This document shows positions 16,660 through 24,975 of a stretch of DNA of 64,000 nt, piece by piece. Origin of the DNA: Myxococcales bacterium (GTDB taxonomy: Bacteria; Myxococcota_A; Polyangia; Polyangiales; Polyangiaceae). A program made the translations under genes and the position numbers. The stretch covers positions 116,880 to 180,879 of the forward strand of contig SECP01000011.1 of NCBI GenBank assembly GCA_004193285.1, read 5' to 3'. Every line of letters begins with the position of its first letter. Within the stretch, counting starts at the first letter, position 1. The notes beneath the pieces are model-generated. The model was not told the DNA's origin. It saw nothing but the letters and a program-made list of their open reading frames with translations, and made no database searches.

Positions 16660-18155
16660 ACCGTTTGGGCGTTTGGGCGAGGGTCGCGCTTCTGGGCGCC
16701 GTCGTGGGCAGCTGCGGGCAGACCTCCGCGTCTTCGGGGAGCAACTCGAACTGGCTGGGGGTATGTGACAGCGCTGCGGATTGTGGGAGCGGCCTGGAGT
16801 GCTGGTGCAACGTGTGTAGCAAGCCGTGCCGCAGCGTGAGCGACTGTGCGGGGCCTGCGAGCACCTGCGCCGAGAGCACCAGCACGGGTTGCGGCGAAGC
16901 GGTTCCGACGGAGCGCCAGGTGTGCACGGCGGAGTGCGACTCGCAGCGGCAGTGCTCGGAGATCGACGAGGCGCTCGTGTGCGTCGCAGGCGCGTGCGTG
17001 CGCAGCGGCGGCGCGAGCGGCGGTGGAAGTGGGAGCGGAGGCGGCGCGAACGCGGGCGGGAGCAAGAGCAGCGGCGGAAGCGCGACCACCGGCGGCTCCG
17101 GCGTTGGCAGCGCCGCGAGCAACGTGCCGGCCGACGATCGCCCCGCGCGGCCCGAGTGGAATCCGCCGTTTGCGATCGGCGCGCCCGGCTGGCGGAGCAG
17201 TACGGGAGCGCTTTGCGAGCACCATCAAGGGCGGCAAGACGCGTTCGACGTGTGGGCTGACAGCCGCGGCGTGTATGCGGTCTTCTCGGCGGTTTGCAAC
17301 GTGCTCGCGGGGGACCCGTGCGGCAAACAGGGCATATCCTTGCAGCACAACGATGGGAGCGGTTGGAGCCACGTTTACGCCCTCCCGCCAGGACCAGGGA
17401 TGGGCTCTACGGGGTCCCTGTACCTGAGCGGTTTCGAATCAGGGCCGCTGCTCCTGTCGGGAATTTTGGAGGAGAGAGCCGGGCTCTGGCAGATCGACGA
17501 GAGCGGCAAGGCTTCGCTCGGCTCGGAGCTCGGGATGGGCCGCCCGTTCGTGGTCGGCCCGGACCTGGCGTACGCGCTCGGAGAAAGCGCAGTTCTTCGC
17601 TTCGCCGAGGGAAAGTGGTCCGAGTACTTGGAGTCTCCGGCTCACGCGCAAGCGGTGTGGGCGGATGACGACGTCGTGATCGTCGTCGGCATCGAGAGCT
17701 CCGTCTACATGAGCCAAAGCGGCGCGCCATTCGTGGAGGTCGCAGGAGCACCGGCCGGCGACTATGGGTCGGTCTGGGCTTACGGCGCGGATGACATCTG
17801 GGCCGGCAACGCGGCCGGGCAGCTCGCTCACTACGACGGGGAAACCTGGCAGACGATCTCAACGGGGAGCGTGGACACCAGCGGGTCCGGAATCGAGCAA
17901 ATTTGGGGGAGCGACGACGGTCCGTTGTTCTTCCGGACCCGCTTGGAGATGGGCATTTGGAACGGCTCGGAGGTGCGTCTGTTTCAGCTGGATTCAGAGC
18001 CGGATTCCGCGTCGCGGCGGGTGTCCACCAGTGGCCTCTGGGGCCTCTCCTCCGAGGAGGTGTTTCTGGCCGTCTCCGACCGTGAGCTCCGCGACTACCA
18101 ATGTGGTGAGCAGTTCCTGCTCTACTTCGATGGCGAGGAATTTCACCCGTTTTGA
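16656..18155 (+). CDS. Cys-rich lipoprotein with probable beta-propeller
   Basis: A 499-residue lipoprotein with signal and lipobox 'AVVGSC' (Cys20). A Cys-rich segment (about 35-120; 'CDSAADCGSGLECWCNVC') resembles myxobacterial EGF/TSP-like repeats. A Gly/Ser linker (about 122-155) follows. The C-terminal 340 residues have repeated short motifs such as 'SVWAYGADDIWAGNAAG', 'AQAVWADDDVVIVVG' and 'SGLWGLSSEEVFLAV'. Repeats of the form 'vWa...dvwavG' are typical of myxobacterial beta-propeller surface proteins. No enzyme motif is seen. It is coupled by ATGA to the preceding winged-helix gene. Confidence 0.76.
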   Translation: MNRLGVWARVALLGAVVGSCGQTSASSGSNSNWLGVCDSAADCGSGLECWCNVCSKPCRSVSDCAGPASTCAESTSTGCGEAVPTERQVCTAECDSQRQCSEIDEALVCVAGACVRSGGASGGGSGSGGGANAGGSKSSGGSATTGGSGVGSAASNVPADDRPARPEWNPPFAIGAPGWRSSTGALCEHHQGRQDAFDVWADSRGVYAVFSAVCNVLAGDPCGKQGISLQHNDGSGWSHVYALPPGPGMGSTGSLYLSGFESGPLLLSGILEERAGLWQIDESGKASLGSELGMGRPFVVGPDLAYALGESAVLRFAEGKWSEYLESPAHAQAVWADDDVVIVVGIESSVYMSQSGAPFVEVAGAPAGDYGSVWAYGADDIWAGNAAGQLAHYDGETWQTISTGSVDTSGSGIEQIWGSDDGPLFFRTRLEMGIWNGSEVRLFQLDSEPDSASRRVSTSGLWGLSSEEVFLAVSDRELRDYQCGEQFLLYFDGEEFHPF

Positions 18156-18224
18156 GGGTGCGCGCATGAGCCGCCCGGGGTTGCTGGGGTTGCTGGCTAC
18201 GGCCATGAATGGCAGTTCTAGGGC

Positions 18225-20135
18225 ATGCCGCTCCCGCCCTATCGCGCTCAGTTGGCGACGCTGGCGGAGGACGCGCCGAGCGGCGAGCAGTGGCTGCATG
18301 AGCTGAAGTACGACGGGTACCGCATCGGGTGCCTCATCGAAAGCGACGACATTCAGCTCCAGAGCCGTCGCGAGCGCGACTGGACCGCGAGCTTCCCGGA
18401 AGTCGTAGAAGGCGCGCGGGCGCTCGGCGTGCAAAGCGCCATCCTCGACGGCGAGGTGGCGGTGGTCTTGCCGAACGGCACCACGAGCTTCCAAGCGCTT
18501 CAGAACGTCTTTTCAGGCGCGTCGCGCGACGGTCTAACCTACTTCGTCTTCGACTTGCTGTACCTGAACGGGCGCTCCCTCGCCGATCAGCCCTTGCAGC
18601 AGCGTAAGGCCGAGTGCGAAAAGCTCCTCGCGGCTCTCCCCGAAGGTTCTCGGCTCCGCTACTCGCGGCACTTCGAGACGGACGGCCCCGCGCTGCTCAA
18701 GCAAGCGTGCGCGCTCGGAGCGGAGGGCATCGTCTCCAAGCGCCGTGATCAGGCGTATCGTCCTGGCCGGAGCGAAGGCTGGCTGAAAAGTAAGTGCTTG
18801 AAGCGCCAGGAGCTCGTGGTCGGCGGCTTCACGGATCCGGAAGGCGCGCGGGGCGGCATTGGGGCGCTACTGGTGGGGTACTACGAGGGCAAGGCGCTGC
18901 GGTTCGGTGGAAAGGTCGGCACCGGGCGCGGCTTCACGGCCACGTTCCTGTCGAAGACACGCAAGGCGCTGGAGGCTCTGGAGACCAGCCAGTGCCCGTT
19001 CGAGCCTCCACCGCCCGGATGGTTGGGCAGAAACGCGCACTGGGTGGAACCGACGACGGTCATCGAGGTCGCGTTCGCCGAATGGACGGAAGGAGGCCAC
19101 GTGCGTCACGCCTCGTTTCAGGGATTTCGTGACGACAAGCTCGCGAGCGAGGTGGTCCGTGAACAAGCAGCTCCCGTGCGTGCGCCGGTAGCGACTGCCG
19201 CTCGCTCACCACGCGCGAGCGTCAAGACGGAAGCGCACGCCCCGGTCGTCCGCGGCGTGAGCATCACGACTCCCGAGCGCGCGGTGTACCCGGCGCTCGG
19301 CTTCGACAAGCTCAAGCTCGCCACTTTGTACGCCGAGCTCGCCGAGCACCTGCTGCCGCACATTGCGGGGCGGCCGCTCACGCTCGTTCGCTGTGACAAG
19401 GGGGTCCGCGCGCCGGACGCGCTACGCGCCGAGTGCAAGTTTTTGCGTCACGAAGCGGGCTACCACCGCTGGGCTAGCGAGCACATCCGACGAGTTCACA
19501 TTCAAGAGCAAAAGAAGGTGGGCGAGTATTTGGTCGTCGACACGCCCGAGGGAGTCGTGTCGCTCATCCAAGGCGACATCATCGAGCTCCACGCCTGGAA
19601 CTCCACCGCCCTGCACTTGGAGACGCCTGACCGCGTCGTCTTCGATCTGGATCCCGGCGCCGGCGTCGAGTGGGCCCGAGTCCTCGCCGCCGCGCGGCGG
19701 CTGCGCGAGCACCTGGCAGCGCGCTCGCTAGAGAGCTGGGTCAAGCTTACCGGCGGCAAAGGCCTCCACGTCGTCGTTCCTTTTGCTCCAGAGCACGAAT
19801 GGCCGGACGTTTACGCCTTCACCCGCGAGGTCGCGCTCGGCATGACGCGTGAGGATCCGGGGACCTTCACCATTGATTTCGCGAAGTCCGCGCGCGCGGA
19901 GAAGATCCTCATCGACTACAAGCGCAACTACCGGGGCGCCATCGCCGTAGCCGCGTTCTCCACACGGGCCTCGCCGGATGGCACCCTGTCGGTTCCCATT
20001 GCCTGGCGCGAGCTGAAGGCATCACTTTCGCCCCGGCAGTTCACGGTGCAAAACATCCTGGCGCGCTTGCGGAGGCAGAAGACCGACCCTTGGGCAGGGT
20101 TCTGGACGGCCAAGCAGAGGCTCTCGTTGAAGTGA
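18225..20135 (+). CDS. ligD: bifunctional ATP-dependent DNA ligase / polymerase LigD (no phosphoesterase domain)
   Basis: A 636-residue non-homologous end-joining enzyme. The N-terminal adenylation domain has the nucleophilic lysine K28 in 'LKYDGYR', followed by 'ILDGEVAV', 'FDLLYLNG', 'EGIVSKRR' and 'WLKSKCLK'. The OB-fold follows to about residue 310. After a short linker comes the archaeo-eukaryotic primase-type polymerase domain (about 345-630) with the metal motif 'VFDLDPG' and 'KLTGGKGLH'. The 3'-phosphoesterase domain found in Pseudomonas and Mycobacterium LigD is absent, and the order is ligase then polymerase. ATG 18225 is the first start after an in-frame TAG. No ku gene is in the window. 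Confidence 0.93.
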   Translation: MPLPPYRAQLATLAEDAPSGEQWLHELKYDGYRIGCLIESDDIQLQSRRERDWTASFPEVVEGARALGVQSAILDGEVAVVLPNGTTSFQALQNVFSGASRDGLTYFVFDLLYLNGRSLADQPLQQRKAECEKLLAALPEGSRLRYSRHFETDGPALLKQACALGAEGIVSKRRDQAYRPGRSEGWLKSKCLKRQELVVGGFTDPEGARGGIGALLVGYYEGKALRFGGKVGTGRGFTATFLSKTRKALEALETSQCPFEPPPPGWLGRNAHWVEPTTVIEVAFAEWTEGGHVRHASFQGFRDDKLASEVVREQAAPVRAPVATAARSPRASVKTEAHAPVVRGVSITTPERAVYPALGFDKLKLATLYAELAEHLLPHIAGRPLTLVRCDKGVRAPDALRAECKFLRHEAGYHRWASEHIRRVHIQEQKKVGEYLVVDTPEGVVSLIQGDIIELHAWNSTALHLETPDRVVFDLDPGAGVEWARVLAAARRLREHLAARSLESWVKLTGGKGLHVVVPFAPEHEWPDVYAFTREVALGMTREDPGTFTIDFAKSARAEKILIDYKRNYRGAIAVAAFSTRASPDGTLSVPIAWRELKASLSPRQFTVQNILARLRRQKTDPWAGFWTAKQRLSLK

Positions 20136-20342
20136 ACACGCGCGCGGCTACAGCCTGGGTGCACTCCAGGACCTGAGCCGCTTGGGGAGGACACGCCACT
20201 TTTCGTGCGGAGGACCAAGTAAGCGCGAGTCGGCGCTTGCCACGGGCGACCACCCGGCTACGGTCTCGGGCGGTGATTGCCGACCCGCTGCCGAAAGAGA
20301 CCAGCGAACGCGCCTCTGGACCACGTGGCCAGCGCTGATCGT

Positions 20343-21362
20343 ATGAAGCGACTGCTCGTTCGCGGTTGCCGGCTAGCTAGGGTCAGCCTCGTGCTTCTCA
20401 CGACTCTGCTCGCGACCTCGTGGGGGGCGGAGCCGAGGCAATTGCTGCTGATTGCGGAGCCGGATGCGCCCCTGACCCTGCAAGTGACGGCAGAGCTCAA
20501 AACCATGGGTTTTCGCGTCGTAGCGGCAGCTGCGGACGAGACCGAAGGCGCGAGCTTACGCGCCCGCGCGGAGTCATTGGGAGCCAGCGCGGCGGTAGTG
20601 CTCGAGCCGCACGCCGGGGGGGTCAACCTGCGCGTTTACGAGAGGAGCCGCGGATCCTCGAGCGAGCAGACGATCGCCCAAAGGTCCACCGACACCGACT
20701 CAGGGCTCCTCGCCACCCAAGTGGTGGAGGCCCTGCGCGCTGCCTTGCTGGACGTGCAGTCAGGCCCGGCGACCGCGACTACGGACAAGCCCGATCCCGC
20801 CATGGCCAGCGCTGCAGAACCGGCGCTCCCCGCGCACCGAGACTGGCGTTGGTCAGTCGGCGTGGGTCCGGCGGCGTTCGTGGCCAGGAGCTCGACGGTG
20901 GGGGTCGAAGCGAACGTAGCCGTGCAGGCAACCAGCGTCGGTACCGTGGGTTGGGGGGGCCGATTGATGCTCCGCCTGCCCGTCGTGGCTCCGAGCCTCA
21001 GCGCAACCAACGCCACCGCAGACGTGACGACGATTGGCGTGGCACCGGTAGCCTTGCTCGAGCTGGCGCCCAGGTCTCGGGTTTCGGGAGATGTCGGCGC
21101 GGGAGCATCGCTCGATTGGCTCTCGGTGAAAGGCAAGGCCGAGCAGCCCCTCGAAGGGCGAGCCTCGCGAGCGATGGGAATTTCGCCGGTCGTGGCCGCG
21201 TCCCTCGGGTTTCACCTTTCTTCCAGGCTCGGGCTGCGCGCACACGCCATGGCGGGTTACCTGCTGCCGGTGACGACCGTCTCATTCGCGGACGACAGCC
21301 GTACGCGCTGGGGCGCCCCTTGGCTCTCTACCGGGCTTTGGCTGACCTGGAGCCATGGGTGA
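20343..21362 (+). CDS. module C exported protein: alpha/beta N-domain plus predicted beta-barrel
   Basis: A 339-residue protein from ATG 20343 with a Sec signal ('RVSLVLLTTLLATSWGA'). The N-terminal alpha/beta domain (about 30-140) shows 'QLLLIAEPDAP', 'GFRVVAAAADE', 'ASAAVVLEP' and 'LATQVVEALRAALLD'. A Pro/Ala linker follows, and the C-terminal 190 residues are strand-rich ('VGVEANVAVQATSV', 'WGGRLMLRLPVV', 'LGLRAHAMAGYLLPVT'). Strand/helix order matches the module A protein. The last 8 bp overlap the sigma gene start, so barrel, sigma and FecR/TPR genes form one coupled operon. It may sense an external ligand. Confidence 0.7.
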   Translation: MKRLLVRGCRLARVSLVLLTTLLATSWGAEPRQLLLIAEPDAPLTLQVTAELKTMGFRVVAAAADETEGASLRARAESLGASAAVVLEPHAGGVNLRVYERSRGSSSEQTIAQRSTDTDSGLLATQVVEALRAALLDVQSGPATATTDKPDPAMASAAEPALPAHRDWRWSVGVGPAAFVARSSTVGVEANVAVQATSVGTVGWGGRLMLRLPVVAPSLSATNATADVTTIGVAPVALLELAPRSRVSGDVGAGASLDWLSVKGKAEQPLEGRASRAMGISPVVAASLGFHLSSRLGLRAHAMAGYLLPVTTVSFADDSRTRWGAPWLSTGLWLTWSHG

Positions 21363-22098
21363 CGACGGCGAGCTCGTGCCACCCTTTCACACGAGCAAAA
21401 TGCAGCCCCTAGGACCCGAACGCCCTCGGCCGGGCACTGGACTGCTAGTGCCTCCTGCTCAGCGCGCCGCCGACCCGCCACCCTCGCGCGTACGAGGTCG
21501 GCCCCAGGCCGATACGACCCTCGCCTTCGCCGGTAGTGAGGCGCTCGTGGCCGGGCTGCAACGCGGGCAGCCGGAGGCCAAGGCCGCCTTCTTCGATGTG
21601 TACGAGCCGCACGCCCGCCGACTCCTGCTGAGCGTGCTGGGTCCCGATCGGGAGCTACCGGACATCCTGCACGAGGCCTTCGTGAGCGCTTTCCGCTCGG
21701 TGCACAAGCTGCGCGAGCCCTCCGCCCTGGGCCCTTGGTTTGCGCGCGTGACCGTCTACACCGCGCGCAAGGCGCTGCGCGCTCGTCGGCGTCGAGCTTG
21801 GCTGCGGCTCTTCGCGAGCGAAAGCGACGAGGCCGCCCACGAGCCGCTCGCGGCCGGCGATGCCGACACCACGCGCGCGGTCGCGGCCGCGTACGAGGTG
21901 CTTGGCAAACAGCACCCCGACGAGCAGGTCGCGTTTGCGCTTCATTACGTGCAAGGCATGACCCTCGCCGAGGTCGCGGAGGCGTGCGAGCTTTCACTCA
22001 GCACGGTCAAGCGACGCGTCAAGCGCGCCCGCGCGCACTTCCTGGCTGCCATCGGCCCAGACTCCACGCTCCAAGCGTGGACGGAGGAGGAACCATGA
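21355..22098 (+). CDS. module C ECF-type sigma factor with N-terminal extension
   Basis: A 247-residue sigma factor, longer than modules A, B and E because of about 60 basic, Pro-rich residues before region 2. The ATG at 21355 overlaps the upstream stop; ATG 21400 is an alternative start that would shorten the extension. Region 2 contains 'RELPDILHEAFVSAFRSVHKL'. Region 4 contains 'MTLAEVAEACELSLSTVKRR'. The 3' end overlaps the FecR/TPR gene in ATGA. Coupling to that gene suggests it is held inactive by it. The extension has no recognised motif. Confidence 0.86.
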   Translation: MGDDGELVPPFHTSKMQPLGPERPRPGTGLLVPPAQRAADPPPSRVRGRPQADTTLAFAGSEALVAGLQRGQPEAKAAFFDVYEPHARRLLLSVLGPDRELPDILHEAFVSAFRSVHKLREPSALGPWFARVTVYTARKALRARRRRAWLRLFASESDEAAHEPLAAGDADTTRAVAAAYEVLGKQHPDEQVAFALHYVQGMTLAEVAEACELSLSTVKRRVKRARAHFLAAIGPDSTLQAWTEEEP

Positions 22099-23444
22099 CG
22101 AGCGACGACGACACCGCGGCCCGACGCGTCGGAAGCAGGCTGGCCGGCGCGCTTTCTGACGCCCACGAGGACCCTGCGGCGACGCGTCGCTTGCGTGAGC
22201 GCGTGCTCGCGTCTCCGCCGTCGGCGATCACCCTGCGCCCTGCACGGGTGCTGCTGGCGGCAGCGATGCTGCTGTGCGCGGGGGCGGCGGGCTGGTTCGC
22301 GTCGCGCTCTTCACTTTCGGCGACGCCGGTGTCGGCGCCGCTGCAGGTTTCCGCCAACCAGCCCGGCCCGGTAGAGAGGAGCGCGTTCATCTACTCCACC
22401 GCGGCGCGCCCCCTGGAGCTGAATTTCAGTGACAGCACTCGCTTCAGCGTGGCCGCGGGCTCCGGGGTACGCATACTGGCGCTGGACGATGCGGGGGCGC
22501 AGGTTGCGCTCGAGTTCGGAAAGCTCCACGCCAGCGTTCGGCATCGCCCTGGCGCACGATGGCGCGTCACTGCAGGTCCCTTCTCCGTCCACGTGATCGG
22601 TACGGAGCTGGACGTGCAATGGGAGCCAACGCAGCAGCGCATCGTGGTGCGAGTGCAGCACGGAAGGGTGCGCGTGGAAGGGTCGGGCATGGAGCCGCAA
22701 ACGGTGGATGGCGGCGGTACGCTGAGCGCGCAAGGCTTCGCGCCGCCGCTGGTGGAAGTGAGCCGCGCCCAGGCCAGCACCGCACCCGTGAAGGCTCCGC
22801 AGGTCAGTGCCAGTGATTCGCCACCCGCGGCGCTCGAGCCGGCGCCGGCGCCGCCCCCCGTTAGCGGAGTCGCCTCACCTTCGACCGCGACCCCCAAGTC
22901 TTCGGCCTCGGGCGCGACGGCGAGGGCGCCTGCGTCGAACGACGTGCCGGCGGAGCTAGCCGCGCCCGCGCACGGTTCCGCTCCCACGTGGCGTGCCCTC
23001 GCGACCGCAGGCCGCTTCCGCCAAGCCCTCGATGCCGCATTGGCGGAAGGCGTTTGGGACGAGCTGCCGCGGGCCACGGCCGCGGATTTGCTGCTCCTCG
23101 GTAACACGGCGCGGCTCGCCGGCGAGTGGCCGCGCGCCGTGCAAGCCTTCACTGCCCTGCGCGAAACCTTCCCCCAGGCGGCCGGGAGCGGGCGCGCGGC
23201 GTTCTGGCTCGGCACCATCGCGTTCGACCGCAAGGGCGATTGGGATGAGGCCCGTCGCTGGTTTTCCACGTACCTGCGCGAAGAGCCCACCGGCGAGCTC
23301 GCTCGCGAGGCGCGCGGACGACTGCTGGAAATCATGAGCAAACGCGGAGAGCACGTGGCCGCAAGAGCCGCGGCCGTGGACTACCTGGAGCGCTACCCGC
23401 GTGGGCCGCACGCGGAGCTGGCTCGCTCCATGACCGCCCGCTAA
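22095..23444 (+). CDS. module C FecR-domain membrane protein with TPR-like C-terminus
   Basis: A 449-residue protein starting at ATG 22095 inside an ATGA overlap with the sigma gene. It has a cytoplasmic N-terminus of about 50 residues, a membrane helix ('VLLAAAMLLCAGAAGWFA', about 55-72) and a FecR-like beta domain (about 95-215; 'TRFSVAAGSGVRIL', 'GPFSVHVIGTELDVQW'). An Ala/Pro/Ser-rich linker is followed by TPR-like helices (about 300-445; 'LAGEWPRAVQAFTALRETFP', 'GDWDEARRWFSTYL'). No zinc finger is visible, unlike the module A protein. Predicted to be the transmembrane regulator of the adjacent sigma factor. Confidence 0.82.
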   Translation: MTSDDDTAARRVGSRLAGALSDAHEDPAATRRLRERVLASPPSAITLRPARVLLAAAMLLCAGAAGWFASRSSLSATPVSAPLQVSANQPGPVERSAFIYSTAARPLELNFSDSTRFSVAAGSGVRILALDDAGAQVALEFGKLHASVRHRPGARWRVTAGPFSVHVIGTELDVQWEPTQQRIVVRVQHGRVRVEGSGMEPQTVDGGGTLSAQGFAPPLVEVSRAQASTAPVKAPQVSASDSPPAALEPAPAPPPVSGVASPSTATPKSSASGATARAPASNDVPAELAAPAHGSAPTWRALATAGRFRQALDAALAEGVWDELPRATAADLLLLGNTARLAGEWPRAVQAFTALRETFPQAAGSGRAAFWLGTIAFDRKGDWDEARRWFSTYLREEPTGELAREARGRLLEIMSKRGEHVAARAAAVDYLERYPRGPHAELARSMTAR

Positions 23445-23454
23445 GCGGCGCCGG

Positions 23455-24294
23455 TCAATCCGCCGGGGGAGCGTCTAGCGTGGAAAACGCGATATTGTCG
23501 TAAGAGATGCTCATCGGCCGCGCCGGGCCATGAAGCGTGTCCACCCCGATGGTCGTCTTGACGACGGTCGGCGCCTGAACGGGCGATACCGGGACGGGCC
23601 CGATCACTCGCTTCCCCTCCAAAGCCAGGCTCACCTCCCACGCCGAGCCGCGCTCCACGAGGGTAAGCTCCATCGTCTTCCACTCCTCCAAATCCGGCCG
23701 GACCGCCTCGTGCGCTTCAAAGGACCCAGGATTTCCCTCTCGCTCGTAGTGGGACTCCGAGATCTGAATCCAGCCTTGGATCAAATCCAGCCCCAGCTTC
23801 CAGCTTTGGTCCGCTCCCGCGTAGATGGAGACGAGTGTGAGATCACCCAGCCGGGAGTCGAAGTCGGTCACCCGAGCATCGAAACGCATCGACAGCCCCG
23901 ACCCCGAGGAAGCGACATACTGGAGCTGGTGAAACACGCGGTCCTCGCTCGCGAGCTCTGGGGTGGGAAAAGTCAGGTAGCGAGAGCCGTCGCGAGAGCC
24001 GGGGCTCGCGGTGCTGAGTAGCGCGGGCTGGTTCGGGTCCGCATAGACGTTCGACCAATCTTCGTCGTAAGCGCGCTCGTCGTCGAAGTCCCGGCAGTAA
24101 AGCGTGCTCTCGGTCACGCTGTCCTTGCACCAACTCCCCTGTCGCTGCGCTACCGCCGCGAGGTCCTGCGAAGAGCAACCACAACTCGACGCGGCAAGCA
24201 CGCTCAGCCAGCCAGCAACTTGCACGGTCCGGGTGCGCCTGGCTTCGCTGCGCCTTTCCAGCCTCAACGCTCGTATCGAACCACCGGGAGCCAT
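23455..24294 (-). CDS. module C lipoprotein with concanavalin-like beta-sandwich
   Basis: A 279-residue predicted lipoprotein from ATG 24294 (an upstream start would add 11 residues). A basic N-terminus precedes a hydrophobic segment and a Cys cluster 'ASSCGCSS'. The body shows strand motifs typical of LamG/concanavalin-like or DUF1080-type sandwiches ('YCRDFDDERAYDEDW', 'GLSMRFDARVTDF', 'WKTMELTLVERG', 'MSISYDNIAFS'). No catalytic pair is obvious. It converges on the module C operon with 10 bp between stops, an arrangement like module B. Probably a surface carbohydrate-binding protein. Confidence 0.7.
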   Translation of the reverse strand: MAPGGSIRALRLERRSEARRTRTVQVAGWLSVLAASSCGCSSQDLAAVAQRQGSWCKDSVTESTLYCRDFDDERAYDEDWSNVYADPNQPALLSTASPGSRDGSRYLTFPTPELASEDRVFHQLQYVASSGSGLSMRFDARVTDFDSRLGDLTLVSIYAGADQSWKLGLDLIQGWIQISESHYEREGNPGSFEAHEAVRPDLEEWKTMELTLVERGSAWEVSLALEGKRVIGPVPVSPVQAPTVVKTTIGVDTLHGPARPMSISYDNIAFSTLDAPPAD

Positions 24295-24384
24295 GTTTCT
24301 CACTGAAGTGCGCGGCCAGCCTAGCATCGAGCCGCGGCGCGGCGCCTGCTCCGCCCCGCCCGAGCGAGCTTTTTACTGCCTCGC

Positions 24385-24741
24385 ATGAGACCGGAAGCCG
24401 TACTGCGGGCACTTGAGTGCATGCGAGCCGTTGCGGGAGTAGCAGACACGACGGCCCCATCCACGCCGAGACGGGCGATGCGAGCTTCTCCGGTGCTCAC
24501 GCGCGAGCAAGTCACGGCCATCTACTTGTGCGGGATGACCTTGGCGGGAAGCGACGTCGCCGAGCTTTCGCTCACCCTGCCCTTGGGTCGAGTCACGCTA
24601 CTCCTTCGTCTGGACGAGGGCAGAGTCTTGCTGGCGCCGCCCGAAGACGAGCCGAGCGCGGCGCTCGTCTCCGCGCTGACCGCCTACCCCATGTTCTTCG
24701 CAACTGCGCCGGCGGCGAGCGCGGACTTGCCTGATCGCTGA
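24385..24741 (+). CDS. small protein of unknown function
   Basis: A 118-residue protein transcribed divergently from the module C lipoprotein (90 bp apart). It contains a possible two-strand beta unit ('VAELSLTLPLGRVTLLLRLDEGRVLLAP') and no Cys pairs or membrane helix. Codon use is GC3-rich like its neighbours. No family was recognised. A degraded carbohydrate-binding fragment follows on the same strand. Confidence 0.5.
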   Translation: MRPEAVLRALECMRAVAGVADTTAPSTPRRAMRASPVLTREQVTAIYLCGMTLAGSDVAELSLTLPLGRVTLLLRLDEGRVLLAPPEDEPSAALVSALTAYPMFFATAPAASADLPDR

Positions 24742-24759
24742 AGCTACGAAGACGGCCAA

Positions 24760-24959
24760 TTGACGAAGGACGAGGCCTGCGACGACGGGAGCCGCGCGGA
24801 TGTAGATGCCTGCGGCTTCTCCTTGCCAACCTCACTCAGGTGGATGGCTGGGGCAACGCCGCCTGCTCGCTCGACAAGTCCCAGGTGTACGGGCTCCAGA
24901 TCACGGCCGGTGCCGATCTCGATGTCGACCTATGGGTCGACCAGCTCGAGCTCTTCTGA
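24760..24959 (+). pseudogene. C-terminal remnant of a carbohydrate-binding surface protein
   Basis: Between the small gene and the LysR gene lies a short, frameshifted coding remnant. One frame reads 'DEACDDGSRADVDACGFS', like a myxobacterial Cys-rich repeat. About ten codons later a second frame (from 24828 to the TGA at 24957-24959) reads 'NLTQVDGWGNAACSLDKSQ' and ends 'DLDVDLWVDQLELF'. The pattern LTQ..GWG, then D+S.VYGLQ, then a terminal W+D.+E+. is typical of the last 45 residues of CIA30/CBM-type domains in myxobacterial surface enzymes. No start or complete frame remains, so this is read as a decayed gene end. Confidence 0.5.
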
Positions 24960-24975
24960 AACGCAAAGCTTACCG

